Positions 27,367 to 35,937 of a DNA stretch of 64,000 nucleotides are shown here, piece after piece. Below the pieces are notes generated by a model. It worked only from the letters and a program-made list of their open reading frames with translations. It was not told the origin of the DNA and did not search any database. The stretch is from contig NZ_CANLXG010000003.1 of assembly GCF_947495025.1 (NCBI RefSeq), positions 248,001-312,000 on the forward strand. The letters are read 5' to 3'. The first letter of the stretch is position 1. Each line of letters starts with the position of its first letter. Source of the stretch: an uncultured Roseobacter sp. Its GTDB lineage: Bacteria; Pseudomonadota; Alphaproteobacteria; Rhodobacterales; Rhodobacteraceae. The position numbers and the translations under genes were made by a program.

Positions 27367-28596
27367 ATGACTTTCTGGATCATCACAGCAGGCCTCGCGG
27401 TCGTCATTTCGGTGCTGATCGCACTGGCGATGCGCGCACCCCGTGCCGGCGGCACCGAGCCTGCTGCCGCCTATGATCTGCGCGTGTACCGGGATCAGCT
27501 GCGCGAGGTTGACAAAGATCTCGCACGCGGCGTGGTCGGCCCCGCCGATGCAGAAAGGGTCCGCGCCGAGATCTCCCGCCGGATTCTGGCTGCGGACGCC
27601 GCCCTGCGTGCCGGGCAGGCCGGCGAAGATGACAGAAAAGGTGCGCCCGGGGTCGTCTCAGCGGCCCTGGCGGTCCTGCTGATCGGTGGCAGCGTTGGTC
27701 TCTATACGCAACTGGGCGCCCCGGGCTACGGCGATCTGGCGCTGACAGACCGCATCAGGATGGCCGAAGAGCGCCGTGCCGACAGACCTTCTCAGGCCGC
27801 GGCCGAAGCCAGCCTGCCGTCGGTTCAGACACCCGCCAGCGCCAGTCCGGACTATATTGCGCTGGTCGAGCAGCTGCGTGAGACCGTCCAACAGCGCCCG
27901 GATGATCTTCAGGGGCATATCCTGCTTGCCCAGAACGAGGCCAACCTCAATAATTTCCCTGCAGCCGCCGAGGCCCTCTCAGGGGTTATCCGCATAAAGG
28001 GGTCCGGCGCGACTGTCACGGATTTCACCGATTATGCCGACATGCTGATCCTTGCCGCAGGTGGTTACGTTTCACCCGAAGCCGAAGACGCGCTCAACAC
28101 CGCTCTCGCGATGGATCCCACAAACGGGACAGCACGCTATTACTTCGGCTTGATGATGGCACAGACCGGTCGGCCGGACACGGCGTTCCGCATCTGGGAC
28201 GGGCTGCTGCGCGAGGGGCCGCCAGAGGCACCCTGGATCGAACCGGTACTGGCGCAGATCGAGGACATGGCCTTCAGGGCGGGCGTAAACTATCAGATAC
28301 CGGCGATCGGCGGCGGGCGCGGTCCTACAGCGGCTGATATCGAGGCCGCGGGCAACCTGAGCCCGACCGAACGCATGGAAATGATCGGCAATATGGTCTC
28401 AGGCCTGTCTGAACGTCTGGCTACCGAAGGCGGCCCGGTCGAAGACTGGGCACAGCTCATCACAGCCCTTGGCGTGCTGGGCCAGCAGGGTCAGGCTCGT
28501 GCGGTCTATGACAATGCGGTAGAGGCCTTTGGCGATGATACCCGCGCTCTTGATCTGTTACTGCGTGCAGGACAGCGCGCACAGGTCGCCGAATGA
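27367..28596 (+). CDS. ccmI: cytochrome c maturation protein CcmI
   Basis: The 409-residue protein has an N-terminal helix (about 1-20), a cytoplasmic leucine-zipper-like segment with YDLRVYRDQLREVDKDLARG, a second helix (about 98-117) and a periplasmic TPR region. This is the CcmI (CycH) layout. CcmI is the chaperone that binds apocytochrome c and delivers it to the haem ligation complex. The conserved E-x-A-x-x-A-R/E-x-I-x-R-R-I-L pattern (about 60-75) supports the call. It overlaps ruvX by four bases. The other ccm genes are not in this window. Confidence 0.92.
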   Translation: MTFWIITAGLAVVISVLIALAMRAPRAGGTEPAAAYDLRVYRDQLREVDKDLARGVVGPADAERVRAEISRRILAADAALRAGQAGEDDRKGAPGVVSAALAVLLIGGSVGLYTQLGAPGYGDLALTDRIRMAEERRADRPSQAAAEASLPSVQTPASASPDYIALVEQLRETVQQRPDDLQGHILLAQNEANLNNFPAAAEALSGVIRIKGSGATVTDFTDYADMLILAAGGYVSPEAEDALNTALAMDPTNGTARYYFGLMMAQTGRPDTAFRIWDGLLREGPPEAPWIEPVLAQIEDMAFRAGVNYQIPAIGGGRGPTAADIEAAGNLSPTERMEMIGNMVSGLSERLATEGGPVEDWAQLITALGVLGQQGQARAVYDNAVEAFGDDTRALDLLLRAGQRAQVAE

Positions 28597-29084
28597 TCCT
28601 GGAAACACCCGAAGAATTTCTGGCAGCCCTGCCCCCGATGCGCAGTCTGGCCGGTCTCGATCTGGGCACTGCAACCATTGGCGTTGCTGTGTCCGACACC
28701 TTCTGGTCGGTCGCTACACCACTCGAGACCATCCGCCGGAAAAAGTTTTCGGCCGATGCCGCCGCCCTGGTGAATATTCTTCAGGCAAGGCAGATCGGCG
28801 GCGTCGTACTGGGCCTGCCCCGCAACATGGATGGATCGGAAGGGCCGCGCTGCCAGTCCACCCGCGCCTTTGCCCGCAACCTCGACCGGCTCGACAGCTT
28901 TGATATGCCCGTCACCTTCTGGGACGAGCGTCTGTCCACAGTGGCGGCCGAGCGCGCCCTGCTGGAGGCGGATACGTCCCGGAAACGTCGCGCAGAGGTC
29001 ATCGACCACGTGGCCGCGGGCTATATTCTGCAGGGTGTGCTGGACCGTATCCGCGTTCTGCGCGCCGGGGAGGGAACGGTATGA
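28593..29084 (+). CDS. ruvX: RuvX/YqgF putative Holliday-junction resolvase
   Basis: The 163-residue protein has an RNase H-like fold. The first catalytic aspartate lies in LAGLDLGTATIGVAVSD, the middle segment reads GVVLGLPRNMDGSEGPRC, and the C-terminal part has FWDERLSTVAAERALLEADTSRKRR and a final D-H motif. YqgF proteins were proposed to be resolvases and also take part in 16S rRNA 5'-end maturation in E. coli. The start overlaps the ccmI stop (ATGA) and the stop overlaps the DUF1289 start, so the three genes are coupled. Confidence 0.95.
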   Translation: MILETPEEFLAALPPMRSLAGLDLGTATIGVAVSDTFWSVATPLETIRRKKFSADAAALVNILQARQIGGVVLGLPRNMDGSEGPRCQSTRAFARNLDRLDSFDMPVTFWDERLSTVAAERALLEADTSRKRRAEVIDHVAAGYILQGVLDRIRVLRAGEGTV

Positions 29085-29311
29085 CAGACGATATCTGGAA
29101 ACGCGACGAAGTGCAGAGCCCCTGCGTGAAAATCTGCGTTGTCCACCCCGAGGCGCGGCTCTGTACCGGCTGTCTGCGCTCCATTGACGAAATCACCCAA
29201 TGGTCGCGCATGTCCCCTGATGAACGTCGCGCGATCGTCGACGACCTGCCCTCGCGCGCAGGTCAGCTTACAAAACGCCGCGGGGGCCGCGCCGCGAGGC
29301 GCGCCCGCTGA
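29081..29311 (+). CDS. DUF1289 cysteine-motif protein
   Basis: The product has 76 residues. A four-cysteine pattern (SPCVKICVVHPEARLCTGC) is followed by R-S-I-D-E-I-x-x-W and a basic arginine-rich tail. This is the DUF1289 (YdhL-like) signature, probably a small metal-binding or iron-sulfur-like fold of unknown role. It overlaps ruvX by four bases, ending a three-gene operon with ccmI. The family assignment is secure. Confidence 0.9.
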   Translation: MTDDIWKRDEVQSPCVKICVVHPEARLCTGCLRSIDEITQWSRMSPDERRAIVDDLPSRAGQLTKRRGGRAARRAR

Positions 29312-29516
29312 CCTGAGGCCACCCCGTCGCCGGACCGGCCCGCACCGAAAACTTGATCAAAAGACGCGGCGCACATGCCTTCTAGACCGGCACCGCCCCT
29401 CCCGGGCCGCGAAAAAAAGGCAAAAACCGGTCAGAAACGGCTTATTCAGAACATATTTCTGGCATATCGGGTCCCGACAAGCAGAATAGCTGCGAAAGAC
29501 ACCTGCGAGGACTCCT

Positions 29517-30707
29517 ATGCTGAACTTTCTGAAAATCGGTGTGTCGACACTGGCCATCTCCGCATTTTTTGTTGCACCCACGGTCACTGTCGTAACGGCT
29601 GACTACGCTTACGCCAAGAACGGTGGCGGAAATGGAGGTGGAAACGGCGGCGGAAACGGCGGCGGCGGTGGAAACGGCGGCGGCAAAGGTGGTGGCAACA
29701 GCGGCGACAACGGTAAGAGCGCCAGCAAAGGCGGATCCGACGGCAAGGCAAAGGGGGTCGGCCGCAGCAAAGACAAATCCGCCAATGGCCAGGGTAAGGC
29801 CAGGGCGGGATCATTCCGGGACACGATAAAGGGCCTCTTCGGCAAAAACAGCCGGTCAGAAACCCGCCAGGTGCGTCAGGCGACCAAACAGGCACGCAGT
29901 GCTCCCGAGGTCAAAGCCAGCCTGCGTCCCGCCACACGCCCGACCAAAGGTCCGCTGCACCCCAGCAACCTGGGCAAGCTGAATGGCGCGATCAATTCCA
30001 GTCCGAACGCCAAGCTGGCACATCTTCAGAACGGTAATTTCAACGGTCCCGTGGGCCTTGCCGCAGCACTCGCCGCCGCCGATTCCGGACTGGCGGAACT
30101 GACCGGAAGTTTTGATGAGGCTAACAGGACACTTGCTCTCGCTCAGGCCTTCGACCTGCTTGATACCGCGGCCGCACAGCCGACAGAAGAAGAACGTCTG
30201 GCGGCCGCCACGCTGACCGACCCGAATGCCACCGAAGAAGACATTGCGGCTGCACTCGGCGTGCTCGGCGAAGACATCACTGATACGGAACTTGCAGAGA
30301 TCAACGACTATCCCGTGGTCTCCGCAGACCAGATCGCAGAGGCGGAAGCCGTCGTAACCGGCGAAGACGGCACGATTGCCGATGTCCCGGACGAAAATGC
30401 GATTGCTGCCGCTCAGGCCACCATCGACCAGTATGCGGGGGCAGAAAACGCTGTCAAAGCGGCCGAGGATGCTCTGCTGGCGGAATACAAGGGGTCGCTT
30501 GAAGCACCCGACCCTGACCGCCTGGGCGAAGCGGGCTATGTCAGCCCGGAAGACCAGGTCCTTGATGCCGTGCGCGCGTCAAACCCGACGACAGATCAGG
30601 TCGACGAGGCGCTGTCCCGTCCTGACGAGGTCACGCCCGTCGACGGTGAGCAACCGGTGGATTCGGCAGAGCTTGAGAGCCTGCAGGATCAGCCCGAAGA
30701 GAGCTGA
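29517..30707 (+). CDS. secreted protein with glycine/asparagine-rich repeat region
   Basis: This 396-residue protein has a ribosome site (GCGAGGA) and a Sec signal peptide ending near DYAYA. Residues 34-65 are a repeat of G-G-G-N and similar units. A serine/lysine/glycine-rich basic stretch (about 65-140) follows, and then an acidic helical domain (about 145-396) rich in alanine, glutamate and aspartate. The abrupt switch from a basic to an acidic half suggests a surface or matrix-associated protein. I recognise no family. The gene is alone, with about 205 bases of intergenic sequence upstream. Confidence 0.72.
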   Translation: MLNFLKIGVSTLAISAFFVAPTVTVVTADYAYAKNGGGNGGGNGGGNGGGGGNGGGKGGGNSGDNGKSASKGGSDGKAKGVGRSKDKSANGQGKARAGSFRDTIKGLFGKNSRSETRQVRQATKQARSAPEVKASLRPATRPTKGPLHPSNLGKLNGAINSSPNAKLAHLQNGNFNGPVGLAAALAAADSGLAELTGSFDEANRTLALAQAFDLLDTAAAQPTEEERLAAATLTDPNATEEDIAAALGVLGEDITDTELAEINDYPVVSADQIAEAEAVVTGEDGTIADVPDENAIAAAQATIDQYAGAENAVKAAEDALLAEYKGSLEAPDPDRLGEAGYVSPEDQVLDAVRASNPTTDQVDEALSRPDEVTPVDGEQPVDSAELESLQDQPEES

Positions 30708-30924
30708 TGGATCATTGCACCTGGCCTGACGCCTGGGTGTCCTGTGACGCACAGGCTTCAGCCGGCTCTGCATGGTCGCTTTGTCCGGATCGTCTGTGCG
30801 CCCCACGGAAAAGAGCCTGCGCGTCATTCGGTGCCGTTGCTGCCGAACTGCCACCCGCCCCCGCCCGCGCCGGCTGATCAGGCGCCGTGGTGGCCGCACT
30901 GTCAGACGCGCGAACCGGGCCGCG

Positions 30925-32076
30925 TCAGGCTTTCCGTCGCTGCTTCATCATCGTCGCCGCCTGCGTATAACCGCCCGAGGCACCATCAATGAAATGGATG
31001 TGGTCATCGGTCATGATCGACGGCACGATACAGGTCATCATCGCCTGATCCTGTTCGAACACGCCATAGCTGACCAGCTGATCAGCCTCTGCCTTTGCCA
31101 GCAGATCCCTGATCTGACGCAGAGTATCCCGATCGCAATCCAGCGTCATTTTCAGCCCGTCGTCATATTTGCGAAAATCCGAATTGCTGGACACCGTGCG
31201 CGCGTAATGTTCCGCGCTGAAACCGCCCAGTGTGACCCCGGTGCGCATCAGCAGCCAGGCCACCATTGTCTCAAACAGCACTTTGAGCCCGGCAGCCCAG
31301 AATGCGCCTGTGCCCTTTGACGCATGCGCCTCCAGGCTGACCCCGGGCGGCGGCCACCGGGACCCGGGGCCCTCCACAGGGACCGGATGCCCGCCCCGTT
31401 CCAGCCCCTGGGCCAGTTCGATCACCTGTCCTGCGATGGCCGTGAATGCCGCATCGTCCACCCCGCCTACGGGCTGCAGCACAAGCGACAGAATTGTGCC
31501 GTTGCGCGCGGTGGTGGGCGACCAGCGGCACGACAGCCCCGTCAGGTCGGGCACGGTTCCTTCGGGTGCCGGGTCAAATCCGTAGCCGGATGATTTCAGG
31601 GCGCTTTCTGCCCATGACACCCCCCCACCGTTGAACATCGCATAGTCCGCTGTTTCAGACGCCTGATACCGTGCCACACCAATGCTCAGACCAGCTGCAA
31701 GTATGTCGCGCACAGGCACAAGCCCGGTCCGAAGCCCGATCCCGAACTCGTCAGCGGCCCAGCGCTGCACGGCACGCAAAGCATCTTCGGCTGCATCTGC
31801 CTGTTCCGGCCAGATCGCAAATGTCGCGCCATCACCGCCAAAAACAAAAGGAAACGGCACGCCACCTGACGCATTGATCTGCGCCGAAATGACAGCCGCA
31901 CCGACCATGTTGACAGTTTTGTACCGTCCGTTCGCCACCTCAACCGTGGAATTGACCACATCAGAGACGCCAACAAGCCAGTCTTCGGGTACAGGGGTAA
32001 AACAGGCCGGATCACACAGGTCGTCAAAGGCGGCTGTCCGTGGCAGTCCGGCATAAAACTCTTTGCCTGTCCCCAT
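30925..32076 (-). CDS. DUF3095 domain protein (nucleotide-cyclase-like fold)
   Basis: From MGTGKEFYAGLPRTAAFDDL (32076; GAGGGTGG about nine bases upstream on the minus strand) the product has 383 residues. The segment VGVSDVVNSTVEVANGRYKTVNMVGAAV followed by FGGDGATFAI closely follows the class III nucleotidyl cyclase pattern D-x-x-x-S-T and G-D-G. Together with the RxG motif this marks DUF3095. The family is usually annotated as adenylate-cyclase-like, without demonstrated activity. No membrane segment is seen. The gene is co-oriented with metR but 90 bases beyond it. Confidence 0.82.
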   Translation of the reverse strand: MGTGKEFYAGLPRTAAFDDLCDPACFTPVPEDWLVGVSDVVNSTVEVANGRYKTVNMVGAAVISAQINASGGVPFPFVFGGDGATFAIWPEQADAAEDALRAVQRWAADEFGIGLRTGLVPVRDILAAGLSIGVARYQASETADYAMFNGGGVSWAESALKSSGYGFDPAPEGTVPDLTGLSCRWSPTTARNGTILSLVLQPVGGVDDAAFTAIAGQVIELAQGLERGGHPVPVEGPGSRWPPPGVSLEAHASKGTGAFWAAGLKVLFETMVAWLLMRTGVTLGGFSAEHYARTVSSNSDFRKYDDGLKMTLDCDRDTLRQIRDLLAKAEADQLVSYGVFEQDQAMMTCIVPSIMTDDHIHFIDGASGGYTQAATMMKQRRKA

Positions 32077-32166
32077 ATTTTCTACCACCCTCAACCGCCA
32101 CCCCTGACACTTCGGCACAGGGTATCACAGCATGCCGTTGTTATGAAACACGCACGGTCTGTCCGT

Positions 32167-33072
32167 CTAGACGGCCTGCAGTTTGCGGGCCTCCTCCCCT
32201 GCAAGCTTCAGCAGGTTCTGCATAAAGGGCTTATCAAGATCGTCGCGCCGCACCGCCGCGTAAAGCCTGCGCGTGATCCCCTTTTCGGTCAGCGGACGCG
32301 TCACATAATCAGAGGAATATTTGACCTCGCGCACAACCCAGTCCGGCAAAACAGACACACCGCGGTTAGAGGCGACCAGCAGCAGAATGACGGCTGTCAG
32401 TTCGACCTGCCGGATGCCTGCAGGCTCGACTTTGGCCGGGATCAGCAACTGGCTGAACACATCCAGGCGTGACCTTTCCACCGGGTAGGTGATCAGCGTC
32501 TCTCCGCGGAAGTCGGCGGCATCCACATAGGGTTTCTGTGCCAGCGGATGTGCGCTGGATGCCACAAAAACAGGCGCGTAATCAAAGAGTTCAACGAATT
32601 CCACCCCGGCGAGGTCCTCTGGGTCAGAAGATACAACCAGATCGACCTCTTCCTTGAGCAATGCCGGCAGCGCATCAAAGGCAAGACCCGGACGGATATC
32701 CACGTCCACGTCGCCCCAGCTCTTGCGGAACTGCTCCAGAACCGGGAACAGCCACTCGAAACAGGCGTGGCATTCGATGGCGATATGCATCCGGCCCGTA
32801 CTGCCATCGCGCAAACCGCTGAACTCGTCCTGCAATGCCTCGATCTGCGGCAGAACCTGTTCTGCCAGCTTCAGCAACCGCAACCCTGCCGGAGACAGTT
32901 TGAGCGGTTTGGAGCGGCGCACGAAAAGCTCGACACCGGCCTGATCCTCCAGTCCTTTGATCTGATGGCTCAGTGCCGATTGCGTGATGTGCAGCAGATC
33001 AGCCGCCCGCGCCAGGCCACCAGCCTTGTGGATGGCCTGAATGGTACGCAGGTGGCGAAACTCAATATGCAT
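32167..33072 (-). CDS. metR: LysR-type regulator MetR
   Basis: The protein has 301 residues. The N-terminal winged helix-turn-helix (1-60) contains LARAADLLHITQSALSHQIKGLE. The effector-binding domain includes ECHACFEWLFPVLEQFR, a phrase typical of MetR. MetR senses homocysteine and activates methionine and methyl-folate genes. The gene is divergent from metF, the classical arrangement, with palindromic candidate sites in the 88 bases between the genes. Identification as MetR rather than another LysR protein rests on sequence phrase plus neighbour. Confidence 0.9.
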   Translation of the reverse strand: MHIEFRHLRTIQAIHKAGGLARAADLLHITQSALSHQIKGLEDQAGVELFVRRSKPLKLSPAGLRLLKLAEQVLPQIEALQDEFSGLRDGSTGRMHIAIECHACFEWLFPVLEQFRKSWGDVDVDIRPGLAFDALPALLKEEVDLVVSSDPEDLAGVEFVELFDYAPVFVASSAHPLAQKPYVDAADFRGETLITYPVERSRLDVFSQLLIPAKVEPAGIRQVELTAVILLLVASNRGVSVLPDWVVREVKYSSDYVTRPLTEKGITRRLYAAVRRDDLDKPFMQNLLKLAGEEARKLQAV

Positions 33073-33076
33073 ATCG

Positions 33077-33114
33077 AACTCATGTTAAAGATGAAAGTTA
33101 TGAGTTTGTCTCAT
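33077..33114. promoter_or_regulatory. candidate MetR operator region between metR and metF
   Basis: Two overlapping symmetric elements are visible. AACTCAT (33077-33083) and ATGAGTT (33100-33106) form 7-base arms 16 bases apart. ATGAG (33100-33104) and CTCAT (33110-33114) form a second pair five bases apart. The second has the TGA(A/G)-N5-(T/C)TCA shape of known MetR boxes in enterobacteria. Either could serve both divergent promoters. Confidence 0.6.
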
Positions 33115-33160
33115 TATTCCCGATATGGCACAAGATGCGAAATCACAGGAGTCTGCCCCG

Positions 33161-34030
33161 ATGACAACGCCCGCTGTTTCTTTTGAGGTCTTTCCGCCGC
33201 GATCTATCGATGCCTCGTTCCGTCTGTGGGACACAGCCCAGGCGCTGGCCCCGCTGGAGCCGCGTTTCTTTTCGGTCACCTACGGTGCCGGGGGATCGAC
33301 ACGCGACCTGACCCACGACGCCGCCTATACATTGCGGAAAACCTCTGGTTTGCCGGTCGCGGCGCACCTGACCTGCGTCGGTGCCACAAAGGCCGAGACG
33401 ATGGCAGTTGCCCGCAGGTTTGCCAAAGCCGGTGTCACCGATCTGGTCGCCCTGCGCGGTGACCCGCCCGAGGGCAGCGATGGTTTCACACCTCATGAAA
33501 ACGGGTTTGCCAGCTCGGTGGAGCTGATCGAGGCCCTCGCCGAAACCGGCCAGTTCACGCTGCGGGTCGGCGCTTATCCCGAAAAGCATCCCGAAGCCGC
33601 AACCCAGCAGGACAGCATCAACTGGCTCAAAGCCAAGATCGACGCCGGCGCAGCCGAGGCGATCACCCAGTTCTTTTTTGAGGCCGAAACATTCCTGCGC
33701 TTCCGCGACGCCTGTGTCAAAGCCGGGATCAATGCACCGATCACGCCGGGCATCCTGCCGGTGACAAACTGGAAAAATGCCCGTGCCTTTGCTGCGCGCT
33801 GCGGCACCGGCGTGCCGGCCTGGCTGGATCAGGCATTCGATACAGCGATCCGCGACAACCGGCATGATCTGCTTGCCAGGGCAGTCTGCACAGAAATGTG
33901 CTCGGAACTGGTCGACGAAGGTGTCGATGCCCTGCACTTCTACACGCTCAACCGCCCCGAACTGACGCGCGAAATCTGCCACGCGCTGGGTGTCACCCAG
34001 GCGGCAACGGGTGTGCGCGACGTGGCGTAA
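33161..34030 (+). CDS. metF: 5,10-methylenetetrahydrofolate reductase
   Basis: Translation most likely starts at MTTPAVSFEVFPPRS (33161), after CACAGGA; an earlier ATG at 33125 lacks a ribosome site. The 289-residue TIM-barrel flavoprotein reduces methylene-THF to methyl-THF for methionine synthesis. Visible family marks are SFEVFPP, the FAD-binding VTYGAGGSTRD, LVALRGDPPEG with the catalytic aspartate, and ITQFFFEAETFLRF. It is divergent from metR. The substrate methylene-THF is also produced by the sarcosine oxidase encoded about 6 kb upstream. Confidence 0.96.
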   Translation: MTTPAVSFEVFPPRSIDASFRLWDTAQALAPLEPRFFSVTYGAGGSTRDLTHDAAYTLRKTSGLPVAAHLTCVGATKAETMAVARRFAKAGVTDLVALRGDPPEGSDGFTPHENGFASSVELIEALAETGQFTLRVGAYPEKHPEAATQQDSINWLKAKIDAGAAEAITQFFFEAETFLRFRDACVKAGINAPITPGILPVTNWKNARAFAARCGTGVPAWLDQAFDTAIRDNRHDLLARAVCTEMCSELVDEGVDALHFYTLNRPELTREICHALGVTQAATGVRDVA

Positions 34031-34092
34031 CCCCTTGAGCCTGCAGCCCTGACTGCTAGCCTTTGGTGCAGATCACACCAACGGAGAGCCTC

Positions 34093-34575
34093 ATGCGATA
34101 TGCCGCCCGGACGCCTGCTGACCTGTTGCCGCCCGAGAAAATCGTCACGATGTCGGGCCTTGAATTTATGCAGGGCATCCTGAACGGCGAGATTGCAGGT
34201 GCGCCCATTGCGGAAACCCTTGGTTTTGATCTGCACGAGGTCGAAGAGGGCCGCGTTCGTTTCAGCGGTGAGCCTGCCTTTGGCGTGCTGAACCCCAGCG
34301 GCACCGTGCACGGCGGATGGTACGGTGCACTGCTCGACAGTGCACTGGGCTGTGCTGTGATGACAATGGTACCGCAGGGGTCCGTCTATACAACGCTGGA
34401 ATACAAGGTGAACATCACCCGGGCGCTGCGCCTCGGCACGGTGGTCGACTGCGTGGCGGTTGTGGATCACGCGGGCCGTTCGACAGGCGTGGCGCATGCA
34501 GAAATCCGCGGGCGCGAGGACGGCAAACTCTACGCCACCGGCTCGACAACCTGCATCATCATGAAAATCGCCTGA
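34093..34575 (+). CDS. PaaI-family hotdog thioesterase
   Basis: The product has 160 residues from the ATG at 34093, preceded by CGGAGAG. The hotdog fold signature GVLNPSGTVHGGWYGALLDSA with the HGG motif appears around residues 75-95. It is followed by TLEYKVNITRAL and a final strand ATGSTTCIIM. Such enzymes hydrolyse aromatic or acyl-CoA thioesters; the substrate is unknown. An in-frame upstream start at 34063 has no ribosome site. The gene stands alone after metF. Confidence 0.88.
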   Translation: MRYAARTPADLLPPEKIVTMSGLEFMQGILNGEIAGAPIAETLGFDLHEVEEGRVRFSGEPAFGVLNPSGTVHGGWYGALLDSALGCAVMTMVPQGSVYTTLEYKVNITRALRLGTVVDCVAVVDHAGRSTGVAHAEIRGREDGKLYATGSTTCIIMKIA

Positions 34576-34690
34576 CCTTCATGCACCACTTTAAAAAATT
34601 GATGGTACTTACAGATTTTTATTGTTTTACCTGAATCACAGACAGCAAAACACCAGAGTCAACAAGACCTGAATCAGGGAAATTCCATCC

Positions 34691-35443
34691 GTGCAAACAC
34701 TCCGCCTCGCCGCCACAGCATTCCGCGCGAACCTGCTGATCCTGCTGCTTGTGCCCGCCCTCAACATCGGTCTGGAAACATTTGGCCTGGGCGGAGGTGC
34801 GGCAGGCGCAAAACTTGTCCTGTCCGGCTGGATCCTGTTCATGCTGCACCGGACCATATTGCTGGGCAGCCCGTCCGGCACAGCCGTTCCGGTCGATCCG
34901 GTGCTGCCGCTGACTGAATACCCCGCGCAGCCAAAACTGAAATTCTGGCTTCTGGCGGTCGGGATTGCCGTGGCGGGGATCTTTCTCATGATCGGGTCCT
35001 TCGCATTGCTTCAACCGCTGGCTGCCCGTCAGAACCTCGACCCGGATACGCACACCGGGCTGGCGGTACTGGCAACTCTGATCCTCTACTGGATTTTTCT
35101 CGCCCTCTTCGGCACGGCTGTTCCCGCCGCGGTGATCGACCACCAGGCGGGTCTGGGCCCGGCGCTGAAGCGCGCACGGGTGTCGTTTTTCCGCGTGGCA
35201 TTCGGGCTTTTCATGGGTCCGGGGCTGATCTTGGTTCTTTTACTCGCCCTTGGAGACCTGCTTGAAACCGTTGGGGTCTATAGTTACGACTGGATTCACC
35301 TGTCTGACTTCACGGCCATGGGCCTGGTGATCGAATTCCTGCTCTTCGGGCTCGGTCAGGGTTTCGCACTGGCCCTGGCCGCCGCCGTTCTGTCGCAGGC
35401 CTATCTGCGCGGCCTTCGTCACGCGGCAAACGCCGCGCCCTGA
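34691..35443 (+). CDS. integral membrane protein of unknown function
   Basis: This 250-residue protein starts with GTG. About five or six hydrophobic helices are visible: near residues 10-35, 42-58, 77-102, 115-140, 165-190 and 215-240. An amphipathic segment with PALKRARVSFFRVAFG sits between the fourth and fifth. No catalytic motif is seen. The layout recalls glycerophosphoryl-diester-type or DUF975-like membrane proteins, but the likeness is weak and I do not assign a family. It has no overlapping neighbours. Confidence 0.7.
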   Translation: MQTLRLAATAFRANLLILLLVPALNIGLETFGLGGGAAGAKLVLSGWILFMLHRTILLGSPSGTAVPVDPVLPLTEYPAQPKLKFWLLAVGIAVAGIFLMIGSFALLQPLAARQNLDPDTHTGLAVLATLILYWIFLALFGTAVPAAVIDHQAGLGPALKRARVSFFRVAFGLFMGPGLILVLLLALGDLLETVGVYSYDWIHLSDFTAMGLVIEFLLFGLGQGFALALAAAVLSQAYLRGLRHAANAAP

Positions 35444-35499
35444 GCACATCAGACAGCGCCGCTTTCCGGACCACCGGTCCAACACATCTGTCCCCGGCC

Positions 35500-35886
35500 T
35501 CAGTCCGGATCAGTTTCCAGTCCTTCGTGCCGCGCAAGTGCGCGGCAATAGGCAGTCCAGTCGCGGAAATCCTGTGTAAACACGTAACCGGCGCCATGAT
35601 CGTACCAGCCATTACACTTGCTGCGCCACATGCCAGAAACCCAGTTCTCCGGATCTGTTCGCCCTTTATGCTCCGCGCGGGCATAGGCCGCCTGCGCCCA
35701 GACATCCGCCGCGTGCAGCAGGCGTTCCTGACCGGGTCCTTCACTCACCCACTCCGCTGCGACAGAATAAAGCGCGCCACATTGCACCATGCTTTCACTG
35801 ATGGGCTGGCCGGTCTGCGCCGGTGCGGCAATCCCCGCCAGCAATGCTGCGCTTTTTATCAGATGTGCGATGCCAGATCTTTCCAT
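35500..35886 (-). CDS. small exported protein of unknown function
   Basis: This 128-residue protein has a short signal-like N-terminus (HLIKSAALLAGIAAPAQ), followed by a cysteine-containing mature domain: C at VQCGALYS, at WRSKCNGW and at TAYCRAL. Tryptophan and tyrosine content is high. The middle part (AADVWAQAAYARAEHKGR) is helical. It is co-oriented with the DUF2235 gene, 51 bases downstream of its stop, and could be its accessory or immunity-like partner. That is speculation from position only. No family is recognised. Confidence 0.65.
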   Translation of the reverse strand: MERSGIAHLIKSAALLAGIAAPAQTGQPISESMVQCGALYSVAAEWVSEGPGQERLLHAADVWAQAAYARAEHKGRTDPENWVSGMWRSKCNGWYDHGAGYVFTQDFRDWTAYCRALARHEGLETDPD

Positions 35887-35937
35887 TCGCGATGGAACGC
35901 AGGTTAACCGCAGAACCGGGCATAAAAATGACGCGCC

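Noticed and set aside
30741..30755. A terminator hairpin after the glycine-rich protein gene
   Set aside because: CCTGTG/CACAGG has only six pairs with a three-base loop and no T-run after it.
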